From Microvirga subterranea (GTDB lineage: Bacteria; Pseudomonadota; Alphaproteobacteria; Rhizobiales; Beijerinckiaceae): a stretch of 64,000 nt of DNA. Numbering within the stretch: the first letter of the stretch is position 1; each line of letters starts with the position of its first letter. Location: positions 492,594 through 556,593 of the forward strand of contig NZ_QQBB01000002.1 of NCBI RefSeq assembly GCF_003350535.1. The letters run 5' to 3'. Made by a program: the position numbers and the translations under genes. Under the pieces are notes generated by a model. That model was not told the DNA's origin and ran no database searches. It saw only the letters and a list, made by a program, of their open reading frames with translations. Below are positions 45,026 through 53,302 of this stretch, piece by piece.

Positions 45026-45886
45026 TCAGTTCTCCGGCTCGGCCATGTAGCGGGCAAAGGCTTCCTTGAAGTCCGGGTGCCAGCGGGACAGGGCAGGGCG
45101 GTTTTGGACGAGGTCCTCCGCGGCCCAGCGGATGCGCTTGCGATCCATCTCGGGCGTCGTCTCGTTATCCGGGCAGAGGATGTAGAAATCACCCCTGGCC
45201 ATCCCGGCCAGCAGAGTCGCCGCGACCTGGTCCGGCGACCAGGCTCCCTCCGGCTTTTCGGTCACGCCCCTGGCCTTCGTGAAGCCCGTATAGACGAAGC
45301 CAGGAATGAGAAGGTGGGCGGTGACTTGACAGTTCGGCCTATTGCGAAGCTCGTGGGCAAGGGCCTCGGTGACGACCTTCACGCCAGCCTTCGAGACGTT
45401 GTAGGCTGTATCGCCCGGCGGCGTCGTGATGCCCTGCTTCGAGCCGGTGTTCACGATGGCCCCGGGTGTGCCCTGCTCGGCCATGACAGGCCCAAAGACC
45501 TGCACTCCGTGGATGACGCCCCAGAGATTGGTGTCCAGCGTGGCCTTCCAGCGCTCCGGATCCCCGAAGATCTGGCCCCGGCCCTCGACGCCGGCATTGT
45601 TCATGACAAAGCCCACCTCTCCAAAGGTGGTGATGGCGGCGTCCTTGAGCCGCTCCACCTCTTCGCGGCGGCTCACATCCGTCGGGACGCTCAGGACGTT
45701 CGTGAGGTCGCCGGCGATTTCCGCTACCTCCGCGGCGCTGCGCTTGAGAACGTCCGCGTCACGGTCGGCGAGGCAGACGCGCATGCCGAGGCGCGCGAGT
45801 TGCTTTGCTGTCGCGAGCCCGATGCCGCTGGCGGCTCCGGTGATGACTGCGACACGGTTGGGAGAGATTGCAGGATGAGCCGCCAT
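45026..45886 (-). CDS. SDR family oxidoreductase
   Basis: 286 residues, classical SDR. TGAASGIG near residue 16-23, NNAG near 96, catalytic Ser in VNTGSKQGI and Tyr-x3-Lys in YNVSKAGVK. The C-terminal extension after MARGDFYILCPDNE, with MDRKRIRWAAEDL and LSRWHPDFKEAFARYM, is typical of a group of Rhizobiales SDRs of unknown substrate. It is upstream of DUF4186 in one transcription unit. Confidence 0.88.
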   Translation of the reverse strand: MAAHPAISPNRVAVITGAASGIGLATAKQLARLGMRVCLADRDADVLKRSAAEVAEIAGDLTNVLSVPTDVSRREEVERLKDAAITTFGEVGFVMNNAGVEGRGQIFGDPERWKATLDTNLWGVIHGVQVFGPVMAEQGTPGAIVNTGSKQGITTPPGDTAYNVSKAGVKVVTEALAHELRNRPNCQVTAHLLIPGFVYTGFTKARGVTEKPEGAWSPDQVAATLLAGMARGDFYILCPDNETTPEMDRKRIRWAAEDLVQNRPALSRWHPDFKEAFARYMAEPEN

Positions 45887-45948
45887 GGCAGTCTCCTCTG
45901 AGAGGGGCGATGGGGCAGGCAGGACGACGATAGCCCGCCCGAGGGATG

Positions 45949-45972
45949 GGAACTCTTCCGGGTAGGATTGTT
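45949..45972 (+). promoter_or_regulatory. Possible EcfG-like promoter for the RNA candidate
   Basis: GGAAC at 45949-45953 and TGTT at 45969-45972 with a 15-base spacer, one short of the usual EcfG spacing. It sits about 100 bases before the plus-strand terminator. Weak but correctly oriented. Confidence 0.3.
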
Positions 45973-45979
45973 ACTTAGG

Positions 45980-46100
45980 GATTTCACGAGGAGACAGACT
46001 CGTCTAGGTCCTGTATCACACTTACTGAATACCTCCGACCTTTTTCTGCCCCATGAAGGCCGGAGTCTTGGGCGCCCTTATCGAAGGGCGCCCTTTTTTT
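45980..46100 (+). ncRNA. Candidate small RNA ending in an intrinsic terminator
   Basis: Between two minus-strand genes there is a plus-strand terminator with no plus-strand gene to serve. A transcript of roughly 120 bases ending at 46100 would carry CCTCC in an apparently single-stranded region (able to pair with ribosome binding sites) and finish in the hairpin with seven T. The 5' end is a guess from a weak stress-promoter match. No coding frame with a ribosome site was seen. Confidence 0.5.
46070..46100 (+). terminator. Strong Rho-independent terminator, plus strand
   Basis: GGGCGCCCTT and AAGGGCGCCC form a ten-base stem with an ATCG loop, followed by seven T (46094-46100). There is no matching T run on the other strand, so its direction is clear. 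Confidence 0.9.
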
Positions 46101-46118
46101 GGCGTGTTATAGCCACGT

Positions 46119-47114
46119 TTAAGCGGCGCGGTTGTCCTTGCTGCCGCGGGTCTCCTGTGGAGCCGACAGGCTGAAGGACGCTTCGTTGGCGACGCGGGAC
46201 GACAGCGCGACGATCCGGCGGCTGTTTTCGAGCATCTGGGTCAGATTGTTCCGGAGCATCGCGCCTTGCGCTTCCATCAGCTCGGCGAGGCTCCGGCAGC
46301 GGGTGAGGGCTGACAGGCTGTCGATGTTCTTCTGAAGGCGCTCCTGAGCGAGGCCGATCCACTCCTCCGAGACGTCCTGCATGCCGCGGGCCAGGACTGT
46401 GTTAGATTGCGCAAGGGCCTGCAGGTTTCTGGTGGCTTGGCCCGCGAAGTCCTGACCGGTCCTCATGGGTAGGCTATAGAGTTGCAGAAACTGCGACGTG
46501 GCGTTCAGGCCCGTCTGCACCACGTCCTGGACGTTGTGCAACGTTTCCTCCGAGCGCTCGACGCCCGTCCTGACAGCCGCCGCCATGTTCTCCCGGATAC
46601 GCTCGGGTGCCTCGGCGAGGTCGCGGCTGTACGAGACGACCTCACGCCGCAGGTCGGACTCGGCGCGTCTGGCTTCCTCGACGGCCGCCATCTCGTCTTC
46701 CACCTTCTCGACGACGGCCTCGACCTCGTCCTCGCTCAGGACCTTGAGCACGGCCGGGAGAAGCTCCTTCTTGTCGTCGCGGATATGCTGCTGAAAGACC
46801 TTCCTCAGCTCGGCGACCTTCTTGAGAAAGTCGCCGCTGCCCTTAGGCATCCGGTCGATCTCCTCCAGAAGGGCGCTGGTCTCCTGATTGTCCGTCGTGG
46901 CCGCTTCGACGAGGCCGGCCATGTCGTCGTGCCTGCGCAGGACCGGAAAGAGGTATTGCTCCTGCAGGCTGGCCAGGAGCTCCAGCTCCTCCTTCAGGCT
47001 CGTGAAGAGCCTCTCGCGGGTCTTGATAGCCGTATCTGACGTGTCGAGCAGCTTGGCGAAGAGCTCGTTCGCCTTGTCGGGGCTGGTTTGGCTGAAACGT
47101 CTGTTGGTGTTCAT
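46119..47114 (-). CDS. Hemerythrin-like and phasin-like fusion protein
   Basis: About 331 residues, entirely helical. The N-terminal half resembles a hemerythrin HHE domain (FPVLRRHDD, VFQQHIRDDKKELLPA) but with fewer histidines than a full di-iron site, so metal binding may be lost. The C-terminal half (about 175-331) is phasin-like, with regular helices such as ATRNLQALAQSNTVLARGMQ and EEWIGLAQERLQKNIDSLSA. Phasins coat polyhydroxybutyrate granules. The ATG at 47114 has GAGGAAAG upstream. A stress-promoter-like site lies 230 bases upstream. Confidence 0.7.
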   Translation of the reverse strand: MNTNRRFSQTSPDKANELFAKLLDTSDTAIKTRERLFTSLKEELELLASLQEQYLFPVLRRHDDMAGLVEAATTDNQETSALLEEIDRMPKGSGDFLKKVAELRKVFQQHIRDDKKELLPAVLKVLSEDEVEAVVEKVEDEMAAVEEARRAESDLRREVVSYSRDLAEAPERIRENMAAAVRTGVERSEETLHNVQDVVQTGLNATSQFLQLYSLPMRTGQDFAGQATRNLQALAQSNTVLARGMQDVSEEWIGLAQERLQKNIDSLSALTRCRSLAELMEAQGAMLRNNLTQMLENSRRIVALSSRVANEASFSLSAPQETRGSKDNRAA

Positions 47115-47348
47115 CTTTCCTCGCAAGACATCAAGAAATGGGTCCTGCCGACTGCGGCATGCGACGGTCGTCGCGCTCGCACGCAAGAAGGAGGTCCGGA
47201 TATGGAACGCAGTGGAAACGAAGCCGCAAACTTCAACGCCGGCCCGTGGACTTGCCTTCTGACATAGGGCGAGAGCCAGTCTGCGGGCTCAATGCTGCCG
47301 ATGTCCAGGAGACGAGCGGCCGCATGTTGCAATGCGGCATGAAGGAAG

Positions 47349-47373
47349 AACCGCGATGCGCTCAGGCAGTTCC
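47349..47373 (-). promoter_or_regulatory. Possible EcfG-type promoter for the hemerythrin/phasin gene
   Basis: On the minus strand GGAAC (47373-47369), 16 bases, then GGTT (47352-47349). It lies just after the end of the liv operon hydrolase gene and points to the hemerythrin/phasin gene. One base off the CGTT consensus. Confidence 0.35.
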
Positions 47374-47383
47374 CTTCTGAAGC

Positions 47384-48208
47384 TCAGGCAACGGTCGAGA
47401 GGCGCACGAGGGCATCGACGAGCGGATCATCCGGCTCGGCGAGGCCGTTGATGACGTCGAAGTGGTGGGCGCCCGGAACCTCGTACAGGTTCGTCACGAC
47501 CCCGGCCTCTCCCCATTGCTCCGCAACCATGCGGCTCTGCCGCCGGAATTCATCGCTCTCCGCTCCGCCGACGGCTGCGATCAGATGGCTTCCGACGGGA
47601 GCCGGGCTGTGGATCGGGCTCAGGCGACGGGCCTCCTTCGGGATCAATCCGAGCGCTTTGTTGATCGAGGTCGGCACGAGAGGGACAAGGTCGAACAGGC
47701 CCGAGATCGGGAGCGCGGCCCGTATGGCCCTCCTCGCGGCTGCCTCGGGCCCTGCCATCAGGCAGGCAGAAAGGTGGCCGCCGGCCGAATGCCCCGAGGC
47801 CACGATCGCCCGGCCCGTCCGGTTTATGACGAAGTCCGCCGCCGCTTCGATCTCGCTGACGATGGTTGCGAGGCTGACCGCCGGAGCGAGGCTGTAGCTC
47901 GGCACCGCCACGGTCAGGCCGCGAAGGTTGGCCCCTCGGGCGAGGTGGCTGGCCGATGACTTGTCGAGGGCCTGCCAATAGCCGCCATGGATGAACAGGA
48001 CCACGGGACCCCCGAGATCGCCGCCCGCAGGATAGAAGAAGTCGATCCTGTTGCGCTCGCCGGCCCCGTAGGGAAGATCGAGCTCGCACTTGGCCGAGGC
48101 CCGGTAGGCGGCCGCATCCCGGTGCCAGGCTGCAATGTGGGCCGGATGGTCCGGCACTCGGGCGCGATTGTTGTATTCGGCTTCGAGATCGATCTCGGGA
48201 TGCAACAT
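47384..48208 (-). CDS. Alpha/beta hydrolase, kynurenine formamidase-like
   Basis: 274 residues. FIHGGYWQALDKSS carries the HGGYW oxyanion motif of kynurenine formamidases, the nucleophile is in ASGHSAGGHLSA, and a histidine lies in VPGAHHFDVINGL. Formamidases of this family release formate from N-formylkynurenine, and relatives act on N-formylanthranilate. It starts 17 bases after livF in the same transcript, and the nearby operon activates 2-aminobenzoate (anthranilate), so removal of an N-formyl group from an anthranilate precursor is an attractive but unproven role. Confidence 0.85.
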   Translation of the reverse strand: MLHPEIDLEAEYNNRARVPDHPAHIAAWHRDAAAYRASAKCELDLPYGAGERNRIDFFYPAGGDLGGPVVLFIHGGYWQALDKSSASHLARGANLRGLTVAVPSYSLAPAVSLATIVSEIEAAADFVINRTGRAIVASGHSAGGHLSACLMAGPEAAARRAIRAALPISGLFDLVPLVPTSINKALGLIPKEARRLSPIHSPAPVGSHLIAAVGGAESDEFRRQSRMVAEQWGEAGVVTNLYEVPGAHHFDVINGLAEPDDPLVDALVRLSTVA

Positions 48209-48225
48209 GGCGTCGGCTGCTCCGC

Positions 48226-48921
48226 TCAGACGTGGAGATAACGATCCTTCAGGGTCGTGTCGGCCGTGAGTTCGGCGCTGGTGCCCGTCCAGACGGAGCG
48301 CCCCTTCTCGACGATCACATGTCGGTCGGCGAAGCCAGCCAGCGCATCCACGTTCTTGTCAATCACCAGGATCGACTGCTTCTCGCCCCGAAGACGCTTG
48401 AGGCAGGACCAGATTTCCGCCCTGATCAGGGGAGCGAGACCCTCAGTCGCCTCGTCCAGGATGAGGAGCTTTGGGTTCGTCATGAGCGCTCTTCCGATGG
48501 CAAGCATCTGCTGCTCGCCTCCCGAGATCTGCGTACCCAGGTTGCTCCTGCGCTCCTTCAGGCGTGGAAACAATTCATAGACCGACCCCAGGGTCCAGCG
48601 GCGGCCGGTGCGGGTTGCCGATGTGGCGATGAGATTTTCCTCGACCGTGAGCGTCGGGAAAATCTGCCTGCCCTCCGGGACGAGGCCGATTCCCGTCTGC
48701 GCGACCCGGTAGGGCGCCTGCCCGGTCACCGCCGCCCCATCGAAGCGCACCTCGCCCCCCATGGGACGGAGCAGTCCCATGATCGACCGGATGGTGGTGG
48801 TCTTTCCCATCCCGTTGCGCCCTAGAAGGGTGACGACCTCTCCGGCGCCGACGTCGAGGGAAATGTCGAACAGGACCTGGGCCGCACCGTAGCCCGCCTG
48901 CAGATGCCGGACCGACAACAT
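48226..48921 (-). CDS. livF: Branched-chain-type ABC ATPase LivF
   Basis: 231 residues. Walker A GRNGMGKTT, signature ISGGEQQMLAIGRAL, Walker B LLILDEATEGLAP, the LivF-typical GIGLVPEGRQIFPTLTVEENL. One of two ATPases of a HAAT-type importer. Its ATG overlaps the livG stop by one base (TGATG). In aromatic degradation clusters such transporters import aromatic acids. Confidence 0.95.
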   Translation of the reverse strand: MLSVRHLQAGYGAAQVLFDISLDVGAGEVVTLLGRNGMGKTTTIRSIMGLLRPMGGEVRFDGAAVTGQAPYRVAQTGIGLVPEGRQIFPTLTVEENLIATSATRTGRRWTLGSVYELFPRLKERRSNLGTQISGGEQQMLAIGRALMTNPKLLILDEATEGLAPLIRAEIWSCLKRLRGEKQSILVIDKNVDALAGFADRHVIVEKGRSVWTGTSAELTADTTLKDRYLHV

Positions 48922-49676
48922 CAGACCATCTCCTCCTCGCCCAGATAGGCGGCGCGCACCTCGGGATTTGCCCTGATCCGTTCCGGCGTATCGGTCGCGA
49001 TCAGCCTGCCGTAGACGAGAACACTGACGCGGTCTGCAAGGGAAAAGACCGCATCCATGTCATGCTCGATGAGAACGATCGTCATCTGTCCCTTCAGCCG
49101 CTTCAGCGTCTCCACCACGCGTTGGGAGTCGTCGTGGCCCGTTCCCGCGAGAGGCTCGTCGAGGAGCAGCAGCTTCGGCTTGGTTGCCAGCCCGATCGCA
49201 AGCTCGAGCTGTCGTTTCTCACCGTGCGAGAGGAGGCCTGCCGGCACGCGCGCTCTGGTCGCCAGGCCGACGAGGGACAAGCACTCCAAGGCCTGCTCGT
49301 TCAGTCCGTCCTCACGAGTGGCGTTGCCGAAGAAGCGGAAGCTGGAGCCCGACCGGGCCTGCACCGCCATCGCGACGTTCTCCAGCGCCGAGAAGCCGGG
49401 GAGAACCGACGTGATCTGGAACGATCGGGCGAGCCCCAGCCGTACCCGCTGGTGCATGGGCAGGCGCGTGATGTCCTGGCCGTCGAACAGGATCTGCCCG
49501 GAATTCGACCCAAGCATGCCGGAGATCTGGTGGATGAGCGTCGTCTTGCCCGCGCCGTTCGGCCCGATGATGGCGTGAAGCTCTCCGGGGCGGACGCCGA
49601 GGCTCACATCGTCCGTGACGACCAAGGCTCCATAGGTCTTTTTCAGGTTGCGGATGTCGAGCAGGTTCTCAGCCAT
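48921..49676 (-). CDS. livG: Branched-chain-type ABC ATPase LivG
   Basis: 251 residues. Walker A GPNGAGKTT, LivG insert with LPMHQRVRLGLARSFQITSVL, signature LSHGEKRQLELAIGLA, Walker B LLLLDEPLAGTGHDDS and VLIEHDMDAVFSLADRVSVL. Pairs with LivF. Overlaps livM by eight bases. Confidence 0.95.
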   Translation of the reverse strand: MAENLLDIRNLKKTYGALVVTDDVSLGVRPGELHAIIGPNGAGKTTLIHQISGMLGSNSGQILFDGQDITRLPMHQRVRLGLARSFQITSVLPGFSALENVAMAVQARSGSSFRFFGNATREDGLNEQALECLSLVGLATRARVPAGLLSHGEKRQLELAIGLATKPKLLLLDEPLAGTGHDDSQRVVETLKRLKGQMTIVLIEHDMDAVFSLADRVSVLVYGRLIATDTPERIRANPEVRAAYLGEEEMV

Positions 49677-50700
49677 GACGGCCTCGCCGCAGAAGTCCCA
49701 TGATGCCGCCGCGGGCGAACAGCACGATCAGGATGAGGATTGGGCCGAACACCATCTTCCAATTCTCGGCCAGATGGGAGCGAAAGGCGTCGTCCATCAT
49801 GAAGCTTGCCCCATGGAGGATCTCCGGCAGGAATTCCTCGAGCAGAAGGAAGAGGGCCGCGCCGATGATGGCTCCGTGAAGCGATCCGAGGCCGCCTAGC
49901 ACCACCATGAAGATCAGCTCGCCGGAGCGCTGCCAGGTCATGAAGGCCGGGCTTACGAACTCGGCCTGGTTCGCCATCAGGCAGCCCGCGAGTCCTGCTA
50001 TCATGCCGCTGATCACATAGGCCGCCAGCTGGTACCGGAAGGGATGAAAGCCGATGGCCTCCATGCGAGCCGGGTTCTCCTTGGCGCCGCGAAGAACCCG
50101 CCCGAAGCGGGAGGCGACGACCGATCGGGAGAACGCATAGCTCCCGAAAAGGCAGAGCAGGCTCACCCAGTAGAAGGCGGCGTCGCTCTTCAGGAGCGGA
50201 AAGCCCCCTACGAGGCTGCGCGACGGGAGCGTCATGCCGTCATCACCGCCGTAGGCCGCAAGGGACGTGGCGAGGAAGAACAGCATCTGGCCGAAAGCCA
50301 GGGTGATCATGATGAAGTAGACGCCCTTCGTTCGGAGGGAGATCGCCCCCGTCACGAGCGCGAACAGGGCCGAGCCGATGAGGGCGACGGGAACCTGGAT
50401 CAGAGCGTCCTCGATGCCGTGGCTGGCAAGAATGCCCACCGCATAGGCTCCGATCCCGAGGAAGGCCGCATGGCCGAAGCTGACCAGGGCTCCGTAGCCG
50501 AGGATCAGGTCGAGCGACATGGCCGCGATGCCGAAGATCATCACGCGGGTCAGCAGGGACAGGACATAGCCTTCCGCGCCGGAAGCGGGCGCCAGGAGCG
50601 GCGCCGCCGCGAAGGCGGCGAAGAGGACGATGGGGACGAGCTCCGGCCGCCAGCCTGGGGAGCGGACGGAAACGGGTTGAGTCTGGGCGAGTTCGGTCAT
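49669..50700 (-). CDS. livM: Branched-chain-type ABC permease LivM
   Basis: 343 residues with about eight to nine membrane helices. YGALVSFGHAAFLGIGAYAVG is the LivM signature, and the segment GRVLRGAKENPARMEAIGFHPFRYQLA is the cytoplasmic loop that contacts the ATPases. Nine bases separate it from livH. Confidence 0.94.
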   Translation of the reverse strand: MTELAQTQPVSVRSPGWRPELVPIVLFAAFAAAPLLAPASGAEGYVLSLLTRVMIFGIAAMSLDLILGYGALVSFGHAAFLGIGAYAVGILASHGIEDALIQVPVALIGSALFALVTGAISLRTKGVYFIMITLAFGQMLFFLATSLAAYGGDDGMTLPSRSLVGGFPLLKSDAAFYWVSLLCLFGSYAFSRSVVASRFGRVLRGAKENPARMEAIGFHPFRYQLAAYVISGMIAGLAGCLMANQAEFVSPAFMTWQRSGELIFMVVLGGLGSLHGAIIGAALFLLLEEFLPEILHGASFMMDDAFRSHLAENWKMVFGPILILIVLFARGGIMGLLRRGRHG

Positions 50701-50709
50701 GGCTTCGCC

Positions 50710-51630
50710 CTAGCGTTTAGCGGGGAAGAGGCCCGAGGGCCGGAAGAACAGGACGGCCGCCATGAAGATGTAGATCAGCATCGGGGCGATGGCGCGTCCG
50801 GTCTGGCTCGCCGTTGCGGGGTCGAGGAAGATCCGCAGGAGATTGGGCGCGAAGGTGCGCCCGACCGTATCGACCAGGCCGATCAGGAGGGCGGCCAGGA
50901 ACGCTCCGCGGATGGAGCCGACGCCGCCGATGACGATCACCACGAACGCCAGGATCAGGATGTTGTCGCCCATGCCGGGTTCCACCGACAGGATCGGCGC
51001 GACCATGGCGCCTGCAAAGCCTGCCAGCATGGCGCCGAAGCCGAAAACCACCATGAACAGCCGCTGGATGTTGACCCCGAGAGCCGAGACCATCTGGGCG
51101 TTCGTGGCGCCGGCGCGAACCAACATGCCGACCCGGGTATGGCTGACGAGCACATAGAGCAGGCCCGCAACCGTGAGGCCGGCCGCAATGATGGCGAGAC
51201 GATAGACCGGATAGAGAAGGCCGTTCGCGATCTCGACGGAACCCGACAGGATCTCCGGCACCGGCACGTTCAGCGGGGCGGCGCCCCAGACGAATTTCAC
51301 CGCCTGGTTCAGGAACACGATGACGCCGAAGGTGGCGAGAACCTGATCGAGATGGTCGCGGTCATAGAGATGCCGGAAGATGAGCACCTCGAGCAGCAGG
51401 CCGAAGGCGAGGGCCGTCGGGAGCGCAAGAAGAAGCGCTAGCGCGAAGTTCCCGGTCCAGGCGCTGAAGGCGGCAACCAGATAGGCCCCGACCATGTACT
51501 GCACGCCGTGGGCAAGGTTGATGAAGTCCATCACGCCGAACACCAGGGTCAGTCCGGCCGCGATGAGAAAGAGAATGAGCCCAAACTGTATGCCGTTCAG
51601 GGCCTGGACGAGAAGGAGGGTTGTGGTCAT
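50710..51630 (-). CDS. livH: Branched-chain-type ABC permease LivH
   Basis: 306 residues with about eight membrane helices. Starts LLLVQALNGIQFGLILFLIAAG, with the LivH hallmarks FGVMDFINLAHGVQYMVGAY and GGVGSIRGAFLAALLIGLVD. It is separated from the binding-protein gene by 143 bases that contain a strong hairpin. Confidence 0.94.
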   Translation of the reverse strand: MTTTLLLVQALNGIQFGLILFLIAAGLTLVFGVMDFINLAHGVQYMVGAYLVAAFSAWTGNFALALLLALPTALAFGLLLEVLIFRHLYDRDHLDQVLATFGVIVFLNQAVKFVWGAAPLNVPVPEILSGSVEIANGLLYPVYRLAIIAAGLTVAGLLYVLVSHTRVGMLVRAGATNAQMVSALGVNIQRLFMVVFGFGAMLAGFAGAMVAPILSVEPGMGDNILILAFVVIVIGGVGSIRGAFLAALLIGLVDTVGRTFAPNLLRIFLDPATASQTGRAIAPMLIYIFMAAVLFFRPSGLFPAKR

Positions 51631-51722
51631 CGGCGCTTCACTGACGGCGGACGAGCATCAAGCGTGACTCCTTTGGGGAGCTTTACGAGCCGAAGCGGCT
51701 CAAGGCGCGTTTCGAAAGCGGT

Positions 51723-51758
51723 TGCGCCTCGCCCCGAGACTGCAAGGGGCGAGGCGCA
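51723..51758 (-). promoter_or_regulatory. Strong hairpin between livJ-like and livH genes
   Basis: TGCGCCTCGCCCC and GGGGCGAGGCGCA pair in a perfect 13-base stem with a ten-base loop, 15 bases after the binding-protein stop. Without a U tract it probably protects the binding-protein mRNA and limits read-through into livHMGF. Confidence 0.65.
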
Positions 51759-51773
51759 GAACAATGCTGCCGC

Positions 51774-52949
51774 TTAGTTGGTGGCAGCGCATTCCTTCGC
51801 ATAGGCGTCGGCGTAGTCGTCGAACACCTTCTCGACGATCTCCGTCTGGAACTTGCCGTCGGAGCGCTTGGCCGCCTTCACGAGGTAGAAGTCCTGGATC
51901 GGGAAGCCGTTCGCCCCGAACTTGAAGTCGCCGCGCAGGGACTTGAAGTCGGCCTTCTTGATCGCGGCGCGGACCGCGTCCTTGTTGTCCATCTTGCCGC
52001 CGGTCGCCTTCAGGGCGCTGTCGATCAGCAGCGCGGCGTCATAGGCGTGCATCGAGTAGGAGCCGGGCACGGAGTTGTAGGCTCCCTCATAGGCAGCCAC
52101 GAACTTCTTGTTCTCCGGCGTATCGAGGTTGGGCGCCCAGTTCGAGCCGCCGAGCATGCCGATGGCTGCGTCCTGCTGCGCCGGCAGGGTCGACTCGTCG
52201 ACCGTGAAGGCGGACAGGAACGGAATCCGGTCGGCGAGGCCCGCGGCGCGGTACTGCTTGACCAGGTTCACGCCCATGCCGCCCGGCATGAAGGTGAATA
52301 TGGCGTCGGGGCTCATCGAGGCGATCTTGGCGAGCTCCGACTGGAAATCGAGCGTGTTGAGGGGAACGTAGGATTCCTCGACGATCTCGCCCTTGTAGTG
52401 GCGCTTGAAGCCTGCGAGGGCATCCTTGCCGGCCTGATAGTTCGGCGCAAGGAGGTAGACCTTCTTGTAGCCGCGGTCCTGCGCGACCTTGCCGAGCACC
52501 TCGTGGTTCTGGTCGTTCTGGTACGAGGTGGCGAAGAAGTAAGGATTGCAGCTCTTGCCGGCGAGGTTCGAGGGGCCGGCATTCACGCTGATGTAGAAGG
52601 TGTTCGCATCGACGATCGGCTTGTGGACCGCAACGGCGACGTTGGAGAAGATCGGTCCGACCACGAAATCGACCTTGTCGCGCTCGAGGAGACCTTTGAC
52701 CTTCGTCACGGCGACGTCGGGCTTCAGCTCGTCGTCGACGATGATGACTTCCGCCTCGCGACCGCCGAGCTTGCCGCCGAGGTCCTTCATGGCGAGCTGG
52801 AACCCGTCGCGTGCCTGCTGACCGAGAACGGCGGAGGGGCCGGAAAGGGTCAGGAGCAAGCCGATCTTCAGCTTTTCCTGCGCCAGAACCGGCGAGGCAG
52901 CCAGGCCGAGAGCCGCTGCGATGCCGAGGGTCTTGATCGTCCGATTCAT
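51774..52949 (-). CDS. Branched-chain/aromatic acid ABC transporter binding protein
   Basis: About 391 residues, type I periplasmic binding protein of the LivJ/HbaE class. Signal peptide MNRTIKTLGIAAALGLAASP with cleavage after VLAQ; then KLKIGLLLTLSGPSAVLGQQ, the family start. DFVVGPIFSNVAVAVHKPIV and FTFMPGGMGVNLVKQYRAAG are typical of binding proteins near aromatic degradation genes. The ATG at 52949 has GGGAG six bases upstream. First gene of the liv operon; the AAGCTT operator is about 190 bases upstream, between it and the ligase gene. Confidence 0.92.
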   Translation of the reverse strand: MNRTIKTLGIAAALGLAASPVLAQEKLKIGLLLTLSGPSAVLGQQARDGFQLAMKDLGGKLGGREAEVIIVDDELKPDVAVTKVKGLLERDKVDFVVGPIFSNVAVAVHKPIVDANTFYISVNAGPSNLAGKSCNPYFFATSYQNDQNHEVLGKVAQDRGYKKVYLLAPNYQAGKDALAGFKRHYKGEIVEESYVPLNTLDFQSELAKIASMSPDAIFTFMPGGMGVNLVKQYRAAGLADRIPFLSAFTVDESTLPAQQDAAIGMLGGSNWAPNLDTPENKKFVAAYEGAYNSVPGSYSMHAYDAALLIDSALKATGGKMDNKDAVRAAIKKADFKSLRGDFKFGANGFPIQDFYLVKAAKRSDGKFQTEIVEKVFDDYADAYAKECAATN

Positions 52950-53302
52950 CATGTACTCCCGAATGGCTGTTCCCTGCGCGCGTTGTGCCGCGCTGCGTGA
53001 TTGTGTCCGGCGGGGACGCGAAGGAGCGCCTCGCCGGAGAGCGGCGGTACTGTGCCGCAAAATCGGCCTGCCGAACACTCCCTTTCGGCGGCACCGGATG
53101 CCTGCATCCCCATGTTTGGGATTGCCAAGCAATATTTGAAGCTTTAAATAATTTTCGGAATTCTTCAAGCGGATTGTTCCGCATGGCGACCGTGACGACG
53201 AGGCTGTGATTTCGAGGCTGCGCCTTGGTTTGCGGGGCGGGAGCGATCGGTCCTCATCCCTCCGGGAATCACGTTTCGCCGACGACCTGAGAGGACAAGG
53301 CG
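52950..53302. promoter_or_regulatory. Divergent promoter region of the aromatic module
   Basis: About 350 bases between the liv operon and the CoA ligase. The middle (about 53125-53165) is AT-rich and holds the first AAGCTT-centred palindrome. Both operons are therefore likely to share one regulator. Confidence 0.6.
53135..53148. promoter_or_regulatory. Candidate MarR operator 1
   Basis: TTTGAAGCTTTAAA, a near-perfect palindrome on AAGCTT, followed by TAATTTTCG. The second copy upstream of the monooxygenase gene shares AAGCTT, the A/T arms and the following ATAA-ATT stretch. Probable binding site of the MarR protein encoded at 58158. Confidence 0.6.
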
